Made by a program: the position numbers and the translations under genes. Below are positions 1-5,527 of a DNA stretch of 7,264 nt, piece after piece. A model generated the notes under the pieces. That model was given only the letters and a program-made list of their open reading frames with translations, was not told the DNA's origin and made no database searches. Position 1 is the stretch's first letter; each line of letters starts with the position of its first letter. The stretch comes from an uncultured Coriobacteriaceae bacterium (GTDB lineage Bacteria > Actinomycetota > Coriobacteriia > Coriobacteriales > QAMH01). The stretch spans positions 1-7,264 of the forward strand of contig CADBRF010000247.1 of assembly GCA_902796975.1 (NCBI GenBank), given 5' to 3'.

Positions 1-52
1 AGTGACGTTGGCGAAATCTGTCATATCTGGAGTATCTCAGCTCGCTATTGAT

Positions 53-76
53 CTAGCGCTTTTCGAGCTGTCGCAT
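53..76 (-). CDS. Possible 7-codon leader peptide (MRQLEKR), leftward
   Basis: An ATG at 76-74 on the minus strand is preceded by a near-perfect Shine-Dalgarno AAAGGAGGG (plus-strand 84-92) at a 7-base spacing, as strong a site as any in this window. The frame closes after seven codons with TAG. The other two frames read from the same site also close by about position 37, so this is not a simple frameshift of a longer gene. A second minus-strand ATG at 24 opens a frame that runs off the left edge (MTDFANVT...), so the mini-ORF could be a leader in front of a divergent gene. It may equally be chance. Confidence 0.2.
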   Translation of the reverse strand: MRQLEKR

Positions 77-118
77 GAGAAAACCCTCCTTTCATCGCCC
101 TCGGACCTTTTGCAACCA

Positions 119-132
119 CAGCCTTTTGGCTG
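119..132 (+). other. Short perfect hairpin CAGCC-TTTT-GGCTG
   Basis: Five perfect base pairs close a TTTT tetraloop. The stem does not extend further (118 and 133 do not pair), and no T-run follows on either strand, so it does not look like an intrinsic terminator. It could be part of a leader structure or a protein-binding site, or be without function. Confidence 0.3.
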
Positions 133-139
133 CACACGC

Positions 140-151
140 CATGTAAACATG
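140..151. promoter_or_regulatory. Inverted repeat CATGT-AA-ACATG, possible operator
   Basis: Perfect 5-base arms with a 2-base spacer lie upstream of the AT-rich stretch near 175, where an activator or repressor of the corrinoid operon could bind. I do not see the same sequence in the 56-base divergent region in front of the regulator, so there is no support that the local regulator uses it. Confidence 0.25.
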
Positions 152-274
152 CATTCTGCACCTGATACATCTTTTATATGGTGCGCTATGCACATTGTGA
201 TGAGGGCTGCCAAGGCAGTAAGGTGCATTCCGTCATCAAAAGTGCATCGCACATGGCAGAAAAGGAGCCACAAC

Positions 275-913
275 ATGTCAACACTAGAAGATCTCAAGCA
301 GGCAGTTGTCAACGCCAAGCGTAAGGACGCAGCGGCACTCACCCAGCAGGCGCTCGACGAGGGCCATGAGCCCCTTGAAATCATGGATGACGCCCTCGTT
401 CCCGCAATGGACGAGGTGGGCGCACTCTTCGCCGAGAACAAAATCTACGTCCCTCAGATGCTCGTCGCCGCTCGCGCAATGACCGCATCGCTCGACATTC
501 TCAAACCTCTCATGGCAAGCACCGGCGCCGAGCCCGTTGGCAACGCGGTCATTGGCACCGTCGCTGGCGACATGCACGATATCGGAAAGAATCTCGTCCG
601 CATTATGATTGAGAGCAAGAACATCAAGATTGACGACTTGGGCGTCGATGTGACCCCCGACAAATTCGTCGAGTATCTCAAAGAACATCCCGAGTGCCAG
701 ATAGTCTGCCTCTCCGCTCTTCTCACCACCACGATGCCCGCAATTTCCTCCACCATTCAGGCAATCACCGACGCTGGCCTTCGCGATCAGGTCAAGATCA
801 TGGTCGGCGGTGCTCCTGTAACGGCGGAATTCGCTGAGGAAGTCGGCGCTGACGCCTTTACCGCAAACGCCACCGAGGCAGGCAACAAGGCATACGAGCT
901 GCTCACCGCCTAG
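275..913 (+). CDS. Corrinoid (cobalamin-binding) protein of a methyltransferase system
   Basis: A 212-residue cytoplasmic methyl carrier of the MtaC/MtbC/MttC type. These proteins hold a corrinoid whose cobalt accepts a methyl group from a substrate-specific methyltransferase and passes it to a second one. An all-helical cap domain (about residues 1-85, the B12-binding-2 type) is followed by a Rossmann-like B12-binding domain (about 90-212). The signature DMHDIG at 99-104 supplies His101 as the expected lower cobalt ligand. SALLTTTM (147-154) and GGAPV (178-182) are the other typical corrinoid-contact stretches, and the length is normal for the family. The frame stays open far upstream, but the start at 275 is fixed by AAGGAG (262-267) seven bases before it and by agreement with family length. 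It is the first gene of an operon with the methyltransferase 47 bases downstream. The methyl donor cannot be deduced. Confidence 0.95.
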   Translation: MSTLEDLKQAVVNAKRKDAAALTQQALDEGHEPLEIMDDALVPAMDEVGALFAENKIYVPQMLVAARAMTASLDILKPLMASTGAEPVGNAVIGTVAGDMHDIGKNLVRIMIESKNIKIDDLGVDVTPDKFVEYLKEHPECQIVCLSALLTTTMPAISSTIQAITDAGLRDQVKIMVGGAPVTAEFAEEVGADAFTANATEAGNKAYELLTA

Positions 914-960
914 TTCCCATTTACTTTCACACCGTTTATCACTCTAGGAGAGGCAAAATC

Positions 961-2001
961 ATGAATTCTTTTGAACGAGTGCTCAAGGCGCTTAACCACG
1001 AGGAACCCGACAGAGTTCCCGTCTATCCTCTCTGGGCAGGTGCCACCCGCAAGCTGACGGGCGTAAGCTACCAGGATTGGTCCACCAACGCGGAAGCATG
1101 CGCTAATGCCTATATTGCCATGATGGAGAAATACCCTGATACTGACTGCTTCGTCACCCTTATCGACCTTTCGCTCGAGTGCACGGCCTGGAATCAGCCT
1201 CTCGTCTACTCGGAGAACGATGCGGCCCATCCAGACTACGACAATCTCATCATTTCCGATTATGACGAGTACGACAAGATTCAGCCTGTCGACTACCACA
1301 CCTGCGATCGCATGATGATGCACATCGATGTAGTTCGTCGTCTCGCCGAGAAGTACAAGGGTGAAAAGCCCATCGTCGCTTTCGTCTACGGCCCGCTCGG
1401 CACGCTTTCCATGCTCCGCAGCCAGCAGGAAATGTATGTTGACGCTTTCGATGACCCCGACCCCATCAAACAGGCGACCATGAACATCGCCCTTACGCTG
1501 AAGGACTACGCTTTGGCACTTGTTGACGCCGGTGCCGACGCAATCATGTGGGATACGCTCTTCGCGTCTGGCTCCATCATGGACAAGCAGATGTGGGACG
1601 ACCTCGAAGGCGATGCCATCCAAATGTGCTGCGAGGCGGTTGCCGAAAAAGGCGCTATGAATATGATTCATAATTGCGGCAACGATATCTACTTCGACGC
1701 CCAGATTGCACGCATGCACCCCACTGCCATCTCCTTCCTCTATCCACCAGACGACTGCGCAAGCTTCAAGGAAACCAAGGAGAAGTACGGCAAGGAGATC
1801 ACGCTCATCGGTGCCGTTCCCCCAACGGCTTCCGTTTTCGGCACCGATGAGGAGTGGGATGAGCTCTGCAAGGGCTGCATCGATGACATGGCAAAAGGCG
1901 GCGGCTTCATGCTTGCCCCGGGTTGCGAGCTCTTGAGCACTGATTCCTATCCTCGCGGGGAGCGCATGATAGAAATCGCCAAGACATACGGTACGTACTA
2001 A
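961..2001 (+). CDS. MtaA/UroD-family corrinoid-dependent methyltransferase (first copy)
   Basis: A 346-residue protein of the uroporphyrinogen decarboxylase fold, in the MtaA/CmuA branch rather than true haem-pathway HemE. The N-terminus MNSFERVLKALNHEEPDRVP is the usual opening of this family. A zinc site is predicted from His237 and Cys239 (IHNCGN) with Cys322 in PGCEL. In MtaA/MtbA such an H-x-C...C site activates the methyl-accepting thiol. Because it is directly downstream of a corrinoid protein, it probably methylates or demethylates that partner. It could be the substrate-side enzyme (UroD-fold O-demethylase type) or the acceptor-side enzyme. Where the second copy in this locus has GNIDP, this one has GAVPPT (284-289), so the two are unlikely to share a substrate. 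AGGAG at 946-950 precedes the ATG by ten bases. Co-transcription with the corrinoid gene is likely. Confidence 0.88.
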   Translation: MNSFERVLKALNHEEPDRVPVYPLWAGATRKLTGVSYQDWSTNAEACANAYIAMMEKYPDTDCFVTLIDLSLECTAWNQPLVYSENDAAHPDYDNLIISDYDEYDKIQPVDYHTCDRMMMHIDVVRRLAEKYKGEKPIVAFVYGPLGTLSMLRSQQEMYVDAFDDPDPIKQATMNIALTLKDYALALVDAGADAIMWDTLFASGSIMDKQMWDDLEGDAIQMCCEAVAEKGAMNMIHNCGNDIYFDAQIARMHPTAISFLYPPDDCASFKETKEKYGKEITLIGAVPPTASVFGTDEEWDELCKGCIDDMAKGGGFMLAPGCELLSTDSYPRGERMIEIAKTYGTY

Positions 2002-2013
2002 TCAGCGCGAATA

Positions 2014-2068
2014 GACAACAAGATTGTCATTGGGGCGGGACGAGCAGCTACATGTCTGCGAGTCCCGC
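2014..2068. terminator. Stem-loops between converging genes, possible bidirectional terminator
   Basis: A small stem GACAA-CAAGA-TTGTC (2014-2028) is followed by a stronger one. GCGGGAC (2035-2041) pairs with GTCCCGC (2062-2068), then comes a two-base GA/GA internal loop, then GCAG/CTGC around an 8-base loop. The stop codon of the leftward regulator (2048-2050) lies in that loop. Neither stem is followed by a T-run on either strand, so classical intrinsic termination is not shown. Confidence 0.3.
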
Positions 2069-3634
2069 TCTGCACATGAAGAACGCCAAGAGAAACTGTT
2101 CACGGTACTTGGGATTGTCCAAGTCGATTTCGTAGATGCGGCAGATTTTCTCATAGCGCCTCGATACGTTGTTCCTGTGCATATGAAGCGCATCCGCAAC
2201 TTGTGTGGCACGACGTTCGAGCAGGAGATATGTTTCGAGAAAGAACAGATTATCCGTATTACGCTCTCTGTCATCTTGTGCCATTCGGCGGATGAGCTTC
2301 ACCATCGAGCTCGCATCCAAACGGCGAGCGCATCCCGTCCCAAGATTCTGAATGACGTCGAACCCGAAAGCACTGTCATACTCGACAAAACCCTGCCGCT
2401 CCCACACTTGGTGAAAACCAGACATGCTCGTATTCACGGCAACGGCAAGCGCGCGTTCTGCCTGCTCGAGCGCGACGGAAAGCTGTTCGAGGCTCTGGAA
2501 CTGGGAGGAAAGACCGCAGTACATCTCGTCACGTTCGGCGATATCGGCTATGAAAAGCTTGCAGGAACCATGCTTATACATGCAGAGATCCGTGTTACAC
2601 GCCGCCTTACCCCCACAATAGGCGCAATTCGAGCAGAGGATCAAAATTTCGTCATCATTCCAAGGCGCGGCAAGCATGGGAGCGATGCGCGCCGAGAGAT
2701 CCCAGATATAGTTGGAGTTCTTCGGTTTTTGGTCATTCTTCGGCTTAAGGCAGAACAGGCAGTAAGGACCCGTTGGAGAGATATTAAGCCGGGTCGCCGC
2801 ATCCATCAGGCTCTTCTCAGTGTGGGGAACGCCCTCGACAATTCCACGAAAGAATTCCCGGTATGCAGCAAAAGGCACGTCCTTGATAACGAGCTGTCTA
2901 CGGAGGCAGAAACGGACGAAACCCAGAAAGATAGAGAAGACATCGATTGCCCAAGCTTTATCCTCGGGGTTAACCCCGCATGTGGCAACAATGAGTGGCG
3001 GCAAGCCCTCGAGGCGAATGGCTCCGCGGAGTGTGTCGGTTCCCGTCTTCTCGTCGTATTGAATCCATACGGTCTGCCCGGAGACGGTTTGCAGTCTCTC
3101 CATGTGCAGAACGCTTGCACGCAAATGAACGTTGTCGGGGTTTACCCTGCGCTCGATTTCACTGCTGACAAAATCGTCTTCTCCCACATGTGGATGCCTC
3201 GCGATAGCAGTCAAAAGCCCATCCACCATGACAATGGGCCCTGGAAAAAAATCCGCTGCCAAGTCGGTGAGCGCCTGAAGGTTTCTGCTGGTAGCAATAG
3301 CCTCAAGCGTGTCTTCGCGCCAGCGCTGATAACGGTCAAATATGTCCTGTATTGCACTCAGGACGCTAGTAGGCGCTTCATTCGTGTACACTATGAGCGC
3401 AAAAGTGTCTTGTCGCATGTCGTTTGTGCCCACATATGCGAAGATTCCCTGGTAATGGTCTTCTTCAGGCGGAAGATTATTAGGGTCGCATATATAGAGA
3501 CATGCAGTATCCGTTGCAAAACCTTTGACATACGGTCGCACACCATGCAAAATGTGAACATGTTCATTATCAGCTCGCACCGAGCCGTAGCGTTGTTCCA
3601 GTTCATGCGCGATGAGAGTAAGCGTCAACTGCAT
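2048..3634 (-). CDS. PucR/CdaR-type transcriptional regulator with a six-cysteine cluster
   Basis: A 528-residue cytoplasmic regulator. Its C-terminus (about 462-520) is the PucR helix-turn-helix domain, with a conserved pattern of leucine-rich helix, ATQVADALHMHRNNVSRR, then YEIDLDNPKYREQ. The stretch around 374-396 (GLSSQFQSLEQL...LEQAERAL) fits the degenerate GGDEF-like domain that precedes this helix-turn-helix in CdaR-like proteins. The N-terminal 250 residues are probably the sensory part, with no recognised ligand domain. Between the two lies a cysteine-rich insert with C334, C337, C340, C346, C351 and C358, with C292/C295 (CLFC) just upstream. This suggests metal, Fe-S or redox sensing. 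The start at 3634 is chosen over an ATG at 3661 because GGAGG (3641-3645 on the plus strand) lies six bases before it, while 3661 has none. It is divergent from one methyltransferase gene and convergent with the corrinoid operon, so it very probably controls this locus. Confidence 0.9.
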   Translation of the reverse strand: MQLTLTLIAHELEQRYGSVRADNEHVHILHGVRPYVKGFATDTACLYICDPNNLPPEEDHYQGIFAYVGTNDMRQDTFALIVYTNEAPTSVLSAIQDIFDRYQRWREDTLEAIATSRNLQALTDLAADFFPGPIVMVDGLLTAIARHPHVGEDDFVSSEIERRVNPDNVHLRASVLHMERLQTVSGQTVWIQYDEKTGTDTLRGAIRLEGLPPLIVATCGVNPEDKAWAIDVFSIFLGFVRFCLRRQLVIKDVPFAAYREFFRGIVEGVPHTEKSLMDAATRLNISPTGPYCLFCLKPKNDQKPKNSNYIWDLSARIAPMLAAPWNDDEILILCSNCAYCGGKAACNTDLCMYKHGSCKLFIADIAERDEMYCGLSSQFQSLEQLSVALEQAERALAVAVNTSMSGFHQVWERQGFVEYDSAFGFDVIQNLGTGCARRLDASSMVKLIRRMAQDDRERNTDNLFFLETYLLLERRATQVADALHMHRNNVSRRYEKICRIYEIDLDNPKYREQFLLAFFMCRAGLADM

Positions 3635-3640
3635 AGGCAA

Positions 3641-3645
3641 CCTCC
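3641..3645 (-). promoter_or_regulatory. Ribosome binding site deciding the regulator start
   Basis: GGAGG read on the minus strand, six bases before the ATG at 3634. An upstream in-frame ATG at 3661 has no Shine-Dalgarno sequence, so the nine extra residues it would add are unlikely to be translated. Confidence 0.75.
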
Positions 3646-3676
3646 GGTTTCCACACGGCATTGTACCCGCTCGATG

Positions 3677-3681
3677 AAGGA
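3677..3681 (+). promoter_or_regulatory. Ribosome binding site deciding the start of the second methyltransferase
   Basis: AAGGA lies nine bases before the ATG at 3691. It abuts or overlaps the alternative ATG at 3682 and is downstream of the TTG at 3661, so neither of those can use it well. Confidence 0.65.
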
Positions 3682-3690
3682 ATGAACGAG

Positions 3691-4701
3691 ATGAATGGAA
3701 AAGAGAGGCTTGACCGTTTCCTCGCAGGTGAAGAAGTCGATAGACGCCCGAACCTCACGATAGTCGGTAGCTTTGTCACGGAGTACACGCATATCACTCT
3801 TGAAGACTACTGCAAGAACCCCGAGAAGATGGTTCAGTCCTCCATCAGATGTACCCATGATGTGGGGCTTGATATGGTTCAGGTCGCCTCCGACCTCTTT
3901 CGCGAGGCGGAAGCCTATGGGTCACATATAGTCTATTACGACTCGCGTATGCCCGAACTCTACAAGCCACGCCTCGACGATATCGAGAAGGTCGAAGAGC
4001 TCGAACCTGTGCATCTAGCCGATTCGCAGCGTTTGCAGGATATCGTCTATGCCACAAAGCGAGCGATTGAGCTCTCTGACGACTGCTACTCCATGACCAT
4101 GCTCGCCGGGCCGGCAACGGTCGCCGGCTGCATTCGCGGCATCATGGACTTCACAGCAGACACGCTGGAATTCCCCGAGGAGTGCAAGACCCTGCTCGAA
4201 ATGGTTGGGGAAACCACGATCGAGGTTGTCGATGCACTTGCGGCAGTTGGGGCAAAGTATGTCTATCTGGCAGACCCAGTCGCCTCGGTTTCGCTTCAGC
4301 AGAGCTATCGTGACCTGATTCTCCCGGTCCAGCAGCGTATCTTCAAACACATGGAAGACCTGGGGCTCGTAGGCAGGCTGCACATGTGTGGAAGCGCCAT
4401 GGGCATGCTCCCCTATTCCGTCGGCAGCGGTGCGAAGATTCTCGATATCGACCATTACGTCGACTACGCCGAAGCGCTCAAGATTGCCGATGGTCGCGTC
4501 ATTCTGAACGGCAACATCGACCCCGTTGCCGATGTCAATCAGAAGACGGCTCCCGATGTGTACCGGGAGATTTTCGAACTAGCCGAAAATCTCGGCAACC
4601 CCCATGCTCTCTTCATGCCCGGTTGCGAACTTCCCACTAAAACGGATGTTCGCTGCGTACGTGCGATAGGCCAGGCGCTCGCAAACCTCGGCCCGGCGTA
4701 G
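3691..4701 (+). CDS. MtaA/UroD-family corrinoid-dependent methyltransferase (second copy)
   Basis: A 336-residue UroD-fold protein of the MtaA/MtbA type. The N-terminus MNGKERLDRFLAGEEVDRRP aligns with the start of the other copy in this locus (MNxxER...DRxP). Predicted zinc ligands are His231 and Cys233 in LHMCGS and Cys312 in MPGCEL. GNIDP at 274-278 is a hallmark of the MtaA/MtbA branch, which transfers methyl groups between a corrinoid protein and a thiol cofactor in methanogens. In a bacterium the acceptor is unknown. The start at 3691 is chosen from the ribosome binding site at 3677-3681 and the family N-terminus. A TTG at 3661 and an ATG at 3682 are also in frame. The gene is divergent from the PucR-type regulator and stands alone, without its own corrinoid protein, so it may act on the carrier encoded at 275-913. 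Annotation as haem-pathway HemE would be wrong, because the H-x-C zinc motif is not a HemE feature. Confidence 0.88.
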   Translation: MNGKERLDRFLAGEEVDRRPNLTIVGSFVTEYTHITLEDYCKNPEKMVQSSIRCTHDVGLDMVQVASDLFREAEAYGSHIVYYDSRMPELYKPRLDDIEKVEELEPVHLADSQRLQDIVYATKRAIELSDDCYSMTMLAGPATVAGCIRGIMDFTADTLEFPEECKTLLEMVGETTIEVVDALAAVGAKYVYLADPVASVSLQQSYRDLILPVQQRIFKHMEDLGLVGRLHMCGSAMGMLPYSVGSGAKILDIDHYVDYAEALKIADGRVILNGNIDPVADVNQKTAPDVYREIFELAENLGNPHALFMPGCELPTKTDVRCVRAIGQALANLGPA

Positions 4702-4732
4702 ACAAAGAACTTGCGATAGCCCCGAGCACTGC
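4702..4732. other. 31-base convergent gap between methyltransferase and SRAP gene
   Basis: The two genes end tail to tail here. The only structure is a weak stem GAGC-ACT-GCTC (about 4724-4734) without a T-run, so no terminator can be called with confidence. Confidence 0.3.
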
Positions 4733-5491
4733 TCAGGAGAAAAGAGATTCCTGAATGGGCACATGCTCTGCTGGCTTATCGCTCTCGGCTGTTCCGAGAG
4801 CTCTGTCTTCCGGTTCAGAAACAAGGTCTACAGAATCGCAACCCGCGAGAAGATTCCACCGGCTGCTGAACCAGAGGGGTATCTGCGTCGGCGCCAGGAC
4901 AAGCGGCATACGGTTGTGCACTGGCGCGACAGTTGAGTTGGGCTCCGTGGTAATGATGGCAAAAGCCCCGTCTATGAACAGCCCCGCGAGCAGGAGCGGC
5001 ATGCCAGAGGAGTCACTGAAAAGATACTGCCGTTTGACAAAGCGTCCCGTTCGGGGACTTTGCACCCGCTCACGCTGATGCGGTTCGAAAAATCCCCAAG
5101 CAGGCACTATGCACCGCCCGGTAGCTGCGATTTTATTCCACACGCTCCCGTCAATCACAGCCTTCTCGATGCGGGCGTTGATAACAGGCTTGTCCGACCA
5201 ATCGAATGAAACGCCCCAGAGAGCATCGGTGACACTCAGCTCAAGTTGTCCGGCAGATTTCCCCTCATGCGGCTTCAGCAGCATGTCGTCCGAAGCGGCA
5301 CATCCTGCAAGCAGCTCGTCTTGGGCGACAAACACTCCCACGTGGCTTCCTGGAAATGCTTTCGTCTCGCTCCGCGCGCTATTCGTTCCCTCTCGCCATG
5401 CTGGCGCAGAGGCAATCGCACCCGGAGCTACAAGCTCATGCGCCACCTGTTCCGTCTCTTGCCGCGAAAGGGTGATAAACCTATGGCACAT
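4733..5491 (-). CDS. SRAP-domain protein (YedK/HMCES type), abasic-site DNA crosslinker
   Basis: A 252-residue SOS response-associated peptidase family protein. Family members form a thiazolidine crosslink between the N-terminal cysteine and abasic sites in single-stranded DNA, shielding them during replication. All the expected active-site residues are visible. These are Cys2 (exposed after Met removal), Asn105 in the NAR motif, Glu136 in WGFFEP, and His192 in VHNRMP. Typical members begin MCGR, whereas this one begins MCHR. The stretch between Cys2 and NAR is about 30 residues longer than in E. coli YedK (Asn75 there). AAGGAG (plus-strand 5497-5502) is five bases before the ATG. It is the last gene of a leftward set, 36 bases after galE, with no functional link evident. 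No SOS box was recognised upstream. Confidence 0.92.
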   Translation of the reverse strand: MCHRFITLSRQETEQVAHELVAPGAIASAPAWREGTNSARSETKAFPGSHVGVFVAQDELLAGCAASDDMLLKPHEGKSAGQLELSVTDALWGVSFDWSDKPVINARIEKAVIDGSVWNKIAATGRCIVPAWGFFEPHQRERVQSPRTGRFVKRQYLFSDSSGMPLLLAGLFIDGAFAIITTEPNSTVAPVHNRMPLVLAPTQIPLWFSSRWNLLAGCDSVDLVSEPEDRALGTAESDKPAEHVPIQESLFS

Positions 5492-5527
5492 CGCCGCTCC
5501 TTCTGACCCGAATTCGTGGAACTGTTC

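Larger units (their letters stand above)
77..274 (+). promoter_or_regulatory. Leader and promoter region of the corrinoid-protein operon
   Basis: About 200 bases precede the corrinoid-protein start and hold no convincing gene. Visible elements are a short perfect hairpin (119-132), an inverted repeat CATGT-AA-ACATG (140-151), an AT-rich TTTTATAT at 172-179 that is the only plausible -10 area, and ATGCAC/GTGCAT hexamers at 188-193, 223-228 and 242-247. The last two are direct repeats 19 bases apart start to start. A second weak stem (CTGC-CAAG-GCAG, 207-218) lies downstream. No clear -35 box pairs with the AT-rich stretch, and I do not recognise a cobalamin riboswitch here. Confidence 0.4.
3635..3690. 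promoter_or_regulatory. 56-base divergent intergenic region between regulator and second methyltransferase
   Basis: The two start codons are only 56 bases apart and each has its own ribosome binding site inside this gap, so at least part of both promoters must lie within the opposite coding sequences. I find no convincing -10/-35 pair and no clear palindrome. The compactness itself suggests coupled control, with a regulator bound here affecting both directions. Confidence 0.4.

Noticed and set aside
2..274. In-frame extension of the corrinoid protein by 91 codons upstream of position 275
   Set aside because: The extension has no protein-like composition or family match, and the ribosome binding site at 262-267 and the family length both fix the start at 275.
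77..274. Cobalamin riboswitch in front of the corrinoid protein gene
   Set aside because: I could not find a convincing B12-box or the expected multi-stem layout. Only small isolated hairpins are present.
910..1719. A 269-codon leftward open frame opposite the first methyltransferase
   Set aside because: The plus strand encodes a clear UroD-fold enzyme with zinc ligands. The antisense frame has no recognisable domain and is explained by codon bias.
961..2001. Annotation of the UroD-fold proteins as haem-pathway uroporphyrinogen decarboxylase (hemE)
   Set aside because: Both proteins carry the H-x-C...PGC zinc ligand set of corrinoid-linked methyltransferases, and one is adjacent to a corrinoid protein gene. 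No other haem-synthesis gene is near.
2024..3685. A 553-codon rightward open frame lying opposite almost the whole regulator gene
   Set aside because: It is the antisense shadow of the regulator. It matches no recognisable domain, while the minus strand shows a clear PucR helix-turn-helix and a good ribosome binding site.
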